Source: Williamsia sp.
GTDB lineage: Bacteria; Bacteroidota; Bacteroidia; Chitinophagales; Chitinophagaceae
Direction of reading: 5' to 3'
Length of the DNA: 64,000 nucleotides
Assembly (NCBI GenBank): GCA_015069695.1
Contig: JADCRZ010000009.1
Span: 62,001-126,000, forward strand
Shown: one piece after another, positions 43,995 through 51,562 of the stretch
Position numbering within the stretch: position 1 is the first letter of the stretch
Layout of the letters: each line of letters opens with the position of its first letter
Notes under the pieces: generated by a model
Seen by the model: only the letters and a program-made list of their open reading frames with translations
What the model was told of the DNA's origin: nothing
The model's database searches: none
Translations under genes and position numbers: made by a program

Positions 43995-44861
43995 ATGAAA
44001 AAGAACATTATCTGCTTCTTGTTCTCCGGCCTGCTTTTTCCCTTCCTGCTGCAGGCCCAATCCGGTAAAGTATATGATGAGCTGACCCTGCCCAGCAAGA
44101 TCCTGAAAGGGGACCGCAAATTTGCCGTGTATCTGCCGCCTGATTATGAAACTTCCGGCAGAAGCTATCCGGTGTTATACCTGCTGCATGGAGGCGGGGA
44201 TGACCAGACAGGCTGGGTGCAGTTTGGCGAGGTACAGAACATAACAGACAAGGCCATCCGCGACGGCATTGCAACACCGATGGTCATTATCATGCCCGAT
44301 GCCAATACAGGCCGGCGTGGCTACTTCAATGATGTAAAGGGAGAGTGGCGGTACGAAGATTTTTTCTTTACCGAGCTGATGCCTTTTGTAGAAAAAAAAT
44401 ACCGCATCAAAGGGGACAAAAGATACCGCGCAGTGGCCGGCCTGAGCATGGGCGGCGGCGGCTCTTTTATCTACGCCCTTCACCACCCGGAACTGTTTTC
44501 TTCGGCTTGTCCCCTGAGTGCTGCTACAGGTCCGCTCAGCCTTGATGAAGCCAAGAGAACCCTGACCCGCGACAATGCCACCTTGCCAGACTCAACCATC
44601 AACCGGTACTACAACCGCCAGAGCGTGCTGGCCCTCATCAACAACATGCCCGACACGCTGAAGAAGGCCGTTCGCTGGTACATTGATGTAGGTGATGATG
44701 ATTTTCTGTACGAAGGCAATGCCCTGGCACATATTGCCATGCGCAAGAAAGAAATTCCGCATGAATTCAGAAACCGCGATGGAGGCCATACCTGGACCTA
44801 CTGGCGCGCTTCCCTGCCGGCAGTACTGGAGTTTATCTCACAGGGATTTCACCAGTTTTAA
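43995..44861 (+). CDS. Secreted CE1-like esterase (alpha/beta hydrolase)
   Basis: A 288-residue exported esterase of the esterase D / feruloyl-acetylxylan esterase (CE1) group. The ATG at 43995 opens a signal peptide ending LLQAQ. YPVLYLLHGGGDDQTGW supplies the oxyanion region, GLSMGGGGS the nucleophile Ser151, VGDDDFLYEGN a likely catalytic Asp, and RDGGHTWTYWR the catalytic His. It would remove acyl groups from hemicellulose side chains. It lies about 160 bp after GH3 on the same strand and could be cotranscribed or separately driven. Confidence 0.88.
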   Translation: MKKNIICFLFSGLLFPFLLQAQSGKVYDELTLPSKILKGDRKFAVYLPPDYETSGRSYPVLYLLHGGGDDQTGWVQFGEVQNITDKAIRDGIATPMVIIMPDANTGRRGYFNDVKGEWRYEDFFFTELMPFVEKKYRIKGDKRYRAVAGLSMGGGGSFIYALHHPELFSSACPLSAATGPLSLDEAKRTLTRDNATLPDSTINRYYNRQSVLALINNMPDTLKKAVRWYIDVGDDDFLYEGNALAHIAMRKKEIPHEFRNRDGGHTWTYWRASLPAVLEFISQGFHQF

Positions 44862-44961
44862 AGCGGGAGATAAAACTAAATTGACACTGCACCTGGCAGG
44901 TTGATTTGAACGGCAGATTTATGCAGGGCCGCTACACAGAAAATAGCCCAATCGGTAAAAA

Positions 44962-44995
44962 GTGCCATAACCGGCAGAAAGAGTTCCATAGCCGG
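44962..44995 (+). promoter_or_regulatory. Direct-repeat operator upstream of the AraC gene
   Basis: GTGCCATAACCGG (44962-44974) and GTTCCATAGCCGG (44983-44995) are direct repeats offset by exactly 21 bp, two helical turns. This is the geometry of AraC-family half-sites. The second repeat covers the -33 position of the promoter at 45010-45017, which lacks a TTTG. Autoregulation by the adjacent AraC protein is proposed. Confidence 0.6.
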
Positions 44996-45009
44996 AAAAG
45001 CGGTGTTGG

Positions 45010-45017
45010 TACCTTTG
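45010..45017 (+). promoter_or_regulatory. -7 element of the AraC gene
   Basis: TACCTTTG, exact TAnnTTTG, 23 bp before the start codon. No -33 consensus is present; the direct repeats at 44962-44995 occupy that position, consistent with activator dependence. Confidence 0.55.
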
Positions 45018-45039
45018 TGCCTGATAAGGAATTTAATTC

Positions 45040-45924
45040 ATGGCCAGATCTGCTATACCGGTTTACGACATCTGCACGATTGACCAGCAAAGCGCCCAAA
45101 GAGACCTGCTGATCGAGCGTTTCGGAGCGTATCTGGATAAACACTACCAGCACCTGCACCGTCCGCACCGCCATTCTTTCTACCACCTGGTGATGTTTAC
45201 AAAGGGGGCCGGAACGCACTCCATTGATTTTGTCCGGTTTCCCGTGAGCGCCTGTCAAATTTATTTTATGATACCGGGACAGGTACACAGCTGGCATTTT
45301 GAGGGCGGTGTGGATGGATATATCGTACATTTTAACCAGTCGCTGTTCACCTCCTTTCTGCAGAATGGCCACTACCTGGATAAGTTTCCTTTTTTTGATG
45401 GAAATGTGGAGAACAGCATTTGCCAGCTCCCGCCGGACAGCCAGGGAGCTATCACACAGCTTTTTGAATCCATGTTGCTGGAGGCAGGAGAGGGGAGGGA
45501 ACAAAACCTGGATATGATCCGGATTAAATTGCTGGAATTGTTTATCACGGTCAGCCGTTCTTGTTCTTACAAGGAAGAAAAAAGTGGTCCTTCGCAGAAG
45601 CTGTTACTCTTGAGAAATTACCAGCAGCTGATCGATAAACACTTTCGGACGATCAGGTTGCCGAAAGAGTATGCCGGGCTACTATACGTAACGGCCAATC
45701 ACCTCAATGCGCTGTGCCAGGATCTGCTGGGGAAAACAGCGGGTGACCTTATCCGTGACCGTGTGCTGCTGGAAGCAAAACGCATGCTCACCAATCTTGA
45801 CATGAGCATAGCAGAGATCGCTTACGACCTCAATTTTCAGGACAACTCTTATTTCAACCGGTTCTTTAAAAAAGAGGTCGGCACAACGCCGGACGAGTTT
45901 AGAAAAAGTTTTCTTCATCAATAA
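45040..45924 (+). CDS. AraC-family transcription regulator
   Basis: A 294-residue regulator. The N-terminal cupin-like sensor domain has HRPHRHSFYHLVMFTKGAGTHSIDF and QIYFMIPGQVHSWHF. The C-terminal double HTH domain has DKHFRTIRLPKEYAGLLYVTANHLNALCQDLLGKTAGDLI and MSIAEIAYDLNFQDNSYFNRFFKKEVGTTPDEFRKS. Such proteins sense a small ligand such as a sugar and activate transport or catabolic genes. The 21-bp-spaced repeats just upstream are a probable binding site. Followed 11 bp later by a DUF983 gene. Confidence 0.93.
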   Translation: MARSAIPVYDICTIDQQSAQRDLLIERFGAYLDKHYQHLHRPHRHSFYHLVMFTKGAGTHSIDFVRFPVSACQIYFMIPGQVHSWHFEGGVDGYIVHFNQSLFTSFLQNGHYLDKFPFFDGNVENSICQLPPDSQGAITQLFESMLLEAGEGREQNLDMIRIKLLELFITVSRSCSYKEEKSGPSQKLLLLRNYQQLIDKHFRTIRLPKEYAGLLYVTANHLNALCQDLLGKTAGDLIRDRVLLEAKRMLTNLDMSIAEIAYDLNFQDNSYFNRFFKKEVGTTPDEFRKSFLHQ

Positions 45925-45935
45925 ATACAATCCAA

Positions 45936-46397
45936 ATGTGTGCAGAGAGTATAGACAAAAGGCCCAATGGGGTTTGGAGCATCTTGCAATGCAAATGTCC
46001 CAGGTGCAGAAGGGGTGATATGTTTCAATACAAAAATCCTTATGACCTGAAAAACTTCATGAAAATGAATGATCATTGTCCCGTATGCAACCAGCCCCTG
46101 GATATGGAGCCGGGCTTTTACTACGGAACCAATATGATCAGTTATGCATTGGCCGTACTGATCTCCGCGGCAAGCTTGCTGGCATGGTGGGGATTGATTG
46201 GCTTCAGCCTCAAAGACAATCGCTTTCTGTGGTGGATCTTCGTGAATGCTGTCCTGCTTATTGTTATTCAACCCCTCCTCATGCGTATTTCACGAACTGT
46301 GTGGCTTTCGTTCTTTGTTCGTTATAGTCCCAACTGGGCGGAAGGAGACATCATTGAACGCTACAGCGTGAACAAGGAACAGGGAAACAACTGGTAA
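45936..46397 (+). CDS. DUF983 membrane protein with zinc-ribbon-like cysteines
   Basis: A 153-residue inner-membrane protein of the DUF983 family. Two CxxC pairs (CKCPRCRRGDMF and CPVCNQPL) could hold a zinc ion in the N-terminal cytoplasmic part. Two membrane helices follow (YALAVLISAASLLAWWGLI and FLWWIFVNAVLLIVIQPLLM). Function is unknown across the family. It probably shares the AraC transcript (11-bp gap), although that may be incidental. It converges on the GH27 gene. Confidence 0.88.
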   Translation: MCAESIDKRPNGVWSILQCKCPRCRRGDMFQYKNPYDLKNFMKMNDHCPVCNQPLDMEPGFYYGTNMISYALAVLISAASLLAWWGLIGFSLKDNRFLWWIFVNAVLLIVIQPLLMRISRTVWLSFFVRYSPNWAEGDIIERYSVNKEQGNNW

Positions 46398-46428
46398 TAT
46401 ACAAGGTGTTTACCTGTTTGCTTCCCCT

Positions 46429-48273
46429 TTATCTTCCTGCAGTTATTTTATACATGCCTGCTCCGTGCCGGTTGATCTGCGGCGAGAACGTACCGGTAAA
46501 ACGGCCCAGCACTTTTCCCGTCCAGAGATCGGTGACGGTGCAGGGTTGGATGATGCCCAATTGTTTTAAATCTACCGGTACAGGCATCTGCCCGGCGGGT
46601 TGCGGACCGGCCGGATCTTCTGTAAACACAAGGAACTGGACGGTGGCACCGGCATTTTGTACGGCGGCGGCATTGTCGATGCCTGCAAGGGCTGTAAAGC
46701 GGGTGCAGCCCTCCGGAAGATCGTACTCTACAACAGAAGTCGAGTGTACCCCGATGCCGTTTTGGTAAGCTTTTCCATTTACCATCAGTCCGCTCCCTGA
46801 AACGCCCTGGTTCAGCCTGACACGGCCCCAGCCTGAGCTTGCACGTACCCACTTCAGACTGGTGAGCAGGAGGGAATCAGTGCCCTTGTGCAGCACCGGG
46901 TTGATCCAGTCGGCATGATCCCAATCTGTATTGTCGCCGCCGTTCAGCACGGCCAGGTATAATTTCCTGGCGCCGTTCAGGGGCACATCTGCCAGCTTGC
47001 TTTGTTGCGGTGTTTCCCGGTTGATAAGACCACTGTTCCAGACCGCTTTTTCTTCTACAGCCAGGCGCTGGTCGGCCTTGTTGAACAGGGCAAGGTATTT
47101 TGATTTGCCGTCAGGGCCATCGGCTGCCCAGGCGGCTTTGTCGGCGTCGTTGTAAAGCGGCCGGTTGTTTTTGCTCCCTTTCAGTACGTCGAGCACGGCC
47201 TTGTTGGTGAGGAGCGATAAGGTGAACGGATCGTTGTCCGGCAGATTGCCGCCGAAGAAAAGGGGCGATTTAAAGATGCTCCACAGGGTCATGAGCGTAT
47301 ACTGTTCGTCCCTGGTAAAGGCTGTCATGCGCGGATTGCCCCGTTCAGCCCGGATACCCAGGCGGCCGAGTGGCAGCATGTCGCCGTCGGGATAAGCGCC
47401 ATATGCCCGCCATTTGTTCCAGCGGTCAAACACGTCGAAATGTTCTTTCAGCTGTCCCCAGCTATCCCAGAAATCCCCTACCGTGCGCCACATATTGGCA
47501 TGTTGCTGCACATGCCGGGCATGGGCCACCGGCGTTTCACCGGGTGATGTGCTCAGGACGATCTTGCGGCCCGTCCGGTCAATGGCTTTGCGGATCATTT
47601 CTACTTCCTCAGAAAAATAGATGGGAGAAGAAAGATCATCCACTTTTACAAAGTCCAGTCCCCACGATGCATATAATTCAAACAGGGAGTTATAATATTC
47701 CTGTGCGCCCGGCTTGCCGGGTACAACGGTATACATATCATGCAACCAGCGGCACTGGTCTTTTTCGGTGTAGATCGCAGCAGCGGTTGTGGAGGTGCCT
47801 TTGACGGGCAGGTTGCGTTTAACAGCCAGTACAGGTATGCCCCGCATGATATGGATGCCGAATTTCAGTCCCTTGCTATGGATATAATCAGCCAGGGGCT
47901 TGAATCCCCTGCCGCCTGCAGCAGAAGGGAAACGGTTAACGGCGGGCTGAAAACGGCCCCATTCATCGAGGGTGTAATCAGGATCGGTTTCGTTGTAACC
48001 ATGTGCTTTGTCGTTCCCTACGTACCAGCGAATGTCCACCACGATATAATCCCATCCGAAAGGCTTGAGATGGGCGGCCATGTAGTCGGTATTGGCCTTT
48101 ACTTCTGCTTCGGTAACGGTCGGGCCAAAACAATCCCAGCTGTTCCAGCCCATGGGCGGGATGGATGCCCAGCTATGGAAATCGGTTGGGGAAGATTGGG
48201 AAAAAGCTGCTTGGGTAAGCAGCAGGCAAATCAGCAGGTATCCTGTTCTGAATGGATCGATTCGTGCGTTCAC
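46429..48273 (-). CDS. GH27 alpha-galactosidase with NPCBM domain
   Basis: A 614-residue secreted enzyme, starting at a GTG (48273) that precedes a signal peptide ending AAFSQ. The GH27 core has PPMGWNSWDCFG, YIVVDIRWY, the nucleophile region LDFVKVDDLS and the probable acid/base region WRTVGDFWDSW. After the C-terminal beta domain, residues about 475-560 (LTSLKWVRASSGWGRVRLNQGV ... QNGIGVHSTSVVEYDLPEGCTRFTALAGID) form an NPCBM-type carbohydrate-binding module. It would release alpha-galactose (or arabinopyranose) from plant glycans. It lies 139 bp downstream of GH43 on the same strand and is probably in one operon with it. Confidence 0.9.
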   Translation of the reverse strand: MNARIDPFRTGYLLICLLLTQAAFSQSSPTDFHSWASIPPMGWNSWDCFGPTVTEAEVKANTDYMAAHLKPFGWDYIVVDIRWYVGNDKAHGYNETDPDYTLDEWGRFQPAVNRFPSAAGGRGFKPLADYIHSKGLKFGIHIMRGIPVLAVKRNLPVKGTSTTAAAIYTEKDQCRWLHDMYTVVPGKPGAQEYYNSLFELYASWGLDFVKVDDLSSPIYFSEEVEMIRKAIDRTGRKIVLSTSPGETPVAHARHVQQHANMWRTVGDFWDSWGQLKEHFDVFDRWNKWRAYGAYPDGDMLPLGRLGIRAERGNPRMTAFTRDEQYTLMTLWSIFKSPLFFGGNLPDNDPFTLSLLTNKAVLDVLKGSKNNRPLYNDADKAAWAADGPDGKSKYLALFNKADQRLAVEEKAVWNSGLINRETPQQSKLADVPLNGARKLYLAVLNGGDNTDWDHADWINPVLHKGTDSLLLTSLKWVRASSGWGRVRLNQGVSGSGLMVNGKAYQNGIGVHSTSVVEYDLPEGCTRFTALAGIDNAAAVQNAGATVQFLVFTEDPAGPQPAGQMPVPVDLKQLGIIQPCTVTDLWTGKVLGRFTGTFSPQINRHGAGMYKITAGR

Positions 48274-48412
48274 GTTGTTTGGGTTAAAGCAGTTTTAGGT
48301 TTTGTTTTTTGTAGAGCTGGGGCTGTTTCATTCTTTAACTGATCCAGCTTGTTTTGACGGGCGCGGCGAAGCGTGTTGTTGATGCGTACAGGTACAATAG
48401 CTGCATCAAAGT

Positions 48413-49417
48413 TTACTCTTTTGCAGTGAGTCCTTCACTTGTCATGACCACCCGCTTCATGGTGCCGTCTTTGTTATAGTACAAACGGTCTATGCATACC
48501 GACCGGTGAAAGCCGCCGTGGTCGGCCAGTACACCTGTATGGTAAACAAAATACCACTTGCCTTTGAATTCAATGATCGCCTGGTGGTTGGTATTGCTGT
48601 TGCCGGCCGCTTCATTCAGGATGCCTTTGTATTGCCAGGGGCCGGTAATCTTTTTGCTCATGGCATAAGCAATCTTCTCCGGAAACTGATAGGCATATGA
48701 TAGGTAGTACCAGTCGCCCCGTTTGTGTATCCAGGGTGCTTCGGTGAAATTTTGTAATCCTTCTACCAGCTGAATCGGGCCATCCAGCTCAATCATGTTT
48801 TCCTTGAGCTTTGCGTAATAGCATTTTGTATTTCCCCAGAACAAATAAGCCTGCCCGTCTTTGTCAATCATCACTGTAGGATCGATGTCGTCCCAGCTGA
48901 TGTTGGTGGCCTTGGTCATGTCATTGGTAACAAGTGCCTTGCCAATGGCATCTTTGAACGGACCGGTTGGCTTGTCGGACACGCCTACGCCGATGGCTTT
49001 GCCGTGGATGGTGCCATGCTCCATGGCTGCATACCAGTAGTACTTGCCGTTCCGGTAGATGACCTGGGAAGCCCAGGCATCGTCTTTGGCCCAGGCAAAA
49101 TCTTTTATGCTCATGGGAGAAGGGTGTTCGATCCAGTGGATCATATCGGCGCTGGAATAACAAAGCCAGTTGTGCATCACGTAACGCGCCTGGCCCTTCG
49201 GTGCCTCATCGTGGCCCGTATACAGGTATACACTATCTCCTGCTACCAGGGCTGCAGGGTCAGCCGTGAATTTGTCGCGGATAATAGGATTGAACGGAAC
49301 AGAATCGCTGTAGGTTCGGTTGATGGGTTGAGCCTGGGCTGTTTGAAAGAACAGGCCGGTGGTCAGAATGCCTGTCGTCAGAAGCCAGGGCCGGAGGCGG
49401 ATATTTTCTTTTTTCAT
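48413..49417 (-). CDS. GH43 family glycosidase (arabinosidase/xylosidase type)
   Basis: A 334-residue secreted five-bladed beta-propeller enzyme. The ATG at 49417 begins the signal peptide (cleavage near TAQAQ); a TTG three codons upstream is less likely. The conserved acidic residues are seen in FTADPAALVAGDSVYLYTGHDEA (base), DDIDPTVMIDKDGQAYLFWG (pKa modulator) and FTEAPWIHKRGDWYYLSYA (acid). The C-terminus HTGVLADHGGFHRSVCIDRLYYNKDGT fits the GH43 subgroup that acts on arabinose- or xylose-containing side chains. A -7-like TAGTTTTG (49431-49424, minus) lies almost at the start codon, so the transcript may have a very short leader. Confidence 0.88.
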   Translation of the reverse strand: MKKENIRLRPWLLTTGILTTGLFFQTAQAQPINRTYSDSVPFNPIIRDKFTADPAALVAGDSVYLYTGHDEAPKGQARYVMHNWLCYSSADMIHWIEHPSPMSIKDFAWAKDDAWASQVIYRNGKYYWYAAMEHGTIHGKAIGVGVSDKPTGPFKDAIGKALVTNDMTKATNISWDDIDPTVMIDKDGQAYLFWGNTKCYYAKLKENMIELDGPIQLVEGLQNFTEAPWIHKRGDWYYLSYAYQFPEKIAYAMSKKITGPWQYKGILNEAAGNSNTNHQAIIEFKGKWYFVYHTGVLADHGGFHRSVCIDRLYYNKDGTMKRVVMTSEGLTAKE

Positions 49418-49551
49418 CTGGGTCAAAACTAACTATGTTTTGTTTTCGGTCACTTTATTTTACTTCAGGAAGCTATCGTTTGCGGCGGTTGTCCCCATGA
49501 AGTTAAATTGCAATCTGGCCAAAACAAAATCCTCCCAAACCAACTGCATGG

Positions 49552-49559
49552 TATATTTG
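49552..49559 (+). promoter_or_regulatory. -7 element upstream of the PLP enzyme
   Basis: TATATTTG, exact TAnnTTTG, about 91 bp before the ATG at 49651. No TTTG is found at the -33 position, so strength is uncertain. Confidence 0.45.
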
Positions 49560-49650
49560 TGCGCAGGTAGGCTGCACACGATTCATGCAGTTTGCTGGTA
49601 TGCGCCATCGCATGCAGCCTGCGCTGTTTTTATCACCAAACAAGAGAAGT

Positions 49651-50871
49651 ATGAGGGTAGATGATGTTTCCGGTATGGGCACTGTGGCCATTCATGCAGG
49701 CCGGTGGGAAACAGCCGAACACGCGCACATAACGCCGATTTTTGCTACCTCGGCTTATACGTTCGACAGTGCCGAACAGGGTATGAACCGCTTCTCCGGG
49801 AAGGAGGCAGGGTTCACGTATTCGCGCTTCGGCAACCCGACGGTAGCCGCTGCAGCGCAGTTGATCGAAGCGCTGGAGGCATTCAACCTGAAGAACGAAA
49901 GGGGAGAGCCCCTGCAGGTAAAAGCCCTTCTTCATGCAAGCGGACAGGCTGCCATGGCTACCATGTTCCTGTCCAATCTTTCTGCCGGTGATGCGGTCCT
50001 GTCGGGCCGGTCTGTTTATGGCGGCACCTATGAATTCCTGCAAAACTTGATCTCCCGCTTTGGCATCCGTTCCCGGTTTGCTGATATGCGGGACCTGAGC
50101 AATTTAGCGGATATACTCAGCCACGATCCCACCATCAAACTGGTGCACCTGGAAACACCTGCCAATCCTACCATGCAGTGCACAGACATGGAAGCGGTCT
50201 GCAAACTGGCTAAGCAGTTCAACTGCCTGGTAACCGCCGACAATACATTTGCCACGCCTTACCTGCAGCAGCCTTTTCAGTATGGCGTCGACTTTGTTTT
50301 TCATTCTACCACAAAATTCTTAAACGGGCATGGAAGCGCCATCGGCGGTGTGCTGATCGGGCGCGACGGGGAACTGATGAACAAGCGGGTGACGCAAACC
50401 TTTAAGCTCCTGGGCAGCAACAGCAATCCGTTCGATGCTTTTTTGCTGATACAAGGTGTTAAAACACTGGCTGTGCGCATGGACAGGCATTGCAGCAATG
50501 CGCTTGCGGTGGCCCGGTTCTTATCAGCTCATCCTGCTGTAGCCGTGGTGAACTACAACGGACTGCCTTCCCACCCCGACCATGCTGTTTCGTGCAAGCA
50601 AATGAAGCAGCATGGGGCTGTATTGAGCTTTGAGCTGGAAGGAGGATATGAGAGCGCCGTTCGTTTTATCGACAAACTCCGGATCTGTGTAAGGGCTGTT
50701 TCACTGGGAACGGTAGACACCCTTGTTTCTCATCCTGCATCGATGTCGCACGCAGGCATGTTAAGAGCAGAAAGAGAAGCAGCTGGTATAAGCGACGGAC
50801 TGATCCGGATGAGCGTGGGCTTGGAAGATATATCCGATCTGCTCAGCGACCTGGATCAGGCTTTGTTATAA
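49651..50871 (+). CDS. Cys/Met-metabolism PLP enzyme (O-acetylhomoserine sulfhydrylase / gamma-lyase group)
   Basis: A 406-residue trans-sulfuration family enzyme. The ATG at 49651 follows AAGAGAAG; upstream in-frame ATGs lie within the promoter. PLP-binding Lys222 is in FHSTTKFLNGHGSAIGG. HASGQAAMATMF, HLETPANPTMQCTDMEAV and SLGTVDTLVSHPASMSHAGM are the expected family blocks, the last close to the substrate-binding end. It may make homocysteine from sulfide, or split methionine or cystathionine; sequence alone does not decide. It is followed 42 bp later by a 2Fe-2S ferredoxin gene, an unusual partner. Confidence 0.9.
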   Translation: MRVDDVSGMGTVAIHAGRWETAEHAHITPIFATSAYTFDSAEQGMNRFSGKEAGFTYSRFGNPTVAAAAQLIEALEAFNLKNERGEPLQVKALLHASGQAAMATMFLSNLSAGDAVLSGRSVYGGTYEFLQNLISRFGIRSRFADMRDLSNLADILSHDPTIKLVHLETPANPTMQCTDMEAVCKLAKQFNCLVTADNTFATPYLQQPFQYGVDFVFHSTTKFLNGHGSAIGGVLIGRDGELMNKRVTQTFKLLGSNSNPFDAFLLIQGVKTLAVRMDRHCSNALAVARFLSAHPAVAVVNYNGLPSHPDHAVSCKQMKQHGAVLSFELEGGYESAVRFIDKLRICVRAVSLGTVDTLVSHPASMSHAGMLRAEREAAGISDGLIRMSVGLEDISDLLSDLDQALL

Positions 50872-50913
50872 AGGATGCCGGTACACGTGCATTAAAAACA
50901 GCCGATAGCGGAT

Positions 50914-51198
50914 ATGAATGTGGAAAAAAATATGATCCTGTTTACGCTGGTGTATGAGCATGAAACCTACCAGGTACAAACCAGGCCGGGAGCGTATTAT
51001 ACGCTGATGACGCTGATCTCAGACCGGCTGGGCATACCAGGTTTCGGGCTGTGCAGCGGCATGGGCAGCTGCGGCACCTGCAGGGTAAGCATATGTGAGA
51101 AACGATCGCCCATACAGCAAAGCATGTTGTCATGTGGCGTACCCATGGATGATGAACTAAGCGGTACAACCATCACAATCCCCGCCGCGGTCTATTAA
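50914..51198 (+). CDS. 2Fe-2S ferredoxin-domain protein
   Basis: A 94-residue single-domain ferredoxin. The cluster ligands are Cys47, Cys53 and Cys56 in LCSGMGSCGTC, with Cys74 in MLSCGV; an extra Cys61 is not part of the usual set. The fold reads ILFTLVYEHETYQVQTRPGAYYTLMTLISDRLGIPGFG, typical of the Fer2 family. It is a soluble cytoplasmic electron carrier. The 42-bp gap to the PLP enzyme indicates cotranscription. Which oxidoreductase it serves is not shown here. Confidence 0.88.
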   Translation: MNVEKNMILFTLVYEHETYQVQTRPGAYYTLMTLISDRLGIPGFGLCSGMGSCGTCRVSICEKRSPIQQSMLSCGVPMDDELSGTTITIPAAVY

Positions 51199-51210
51199 AT
51201 CAAAAATGGA

Positions 51211-51540
51211 TCATTCAGTTGACACCCATTTCAATCCAACAATAGAACCGATCAGCGTTACAATAAAAAAGATGCGCCAGAATGTTGCGGGTTCCCTGAA
51301 TACAAAAATGCCGATCAATACCGTTCCCACAGCTCCGATCCCCGTCCATATGGCATAAGCTGTTCCGATGGGCAGGGTTTGGGTTGCTTTGACCAGCAGG
51401 ATCATGCTGACGGTGAGGGCAACCAGGAACCCGCCATACCATCCGTACATGCTGCTACCGCTTGCGAGTCTTGCCTTGCCCAGGCAAAAAGCAAACCCTG
51501 TTTCAAAAAGCCCGGCAATGATCAGTATAATCCAGTTCAT
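51211..51540 (-). CDS. Small multidrug resistance transporter, Gdx/SugE-like
   Basis: A 109-residue four-helix SMR protein working as an antiparallel dimer. The essential membrane glutamate is Glu13 in MNWIILIIAGLFE, followed by TQTLPIGTAYAIWTGIGAVGTVLIGIFVFREP and IVTLIGSIVGLKW. The early WIILIIAGLFE and AIWTGIGAVG blocks are closer to Gdx/SugE guanidinium exporters than to EmrE (recollection of family sequences). No guanidine riboswitch can precede it, since the sulfatase gene ends only 22 bp upstream. The two may form an operon, which would be an odd pairing. Confidence 0.88.
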   Translation of the reverse strand: MNWIILIIAGLFETGFAFCLGKARLASGSSMYGWYGGFLVALTVSMILLVKATQTLPIGTAYAIWTGIGAVGTVLIGIFVFREPATFWRIFFIVTLIGSIVGLKWVSTE

Positions 51541-51562
51541 AACTTGTTATTTTCTGCAAAAA

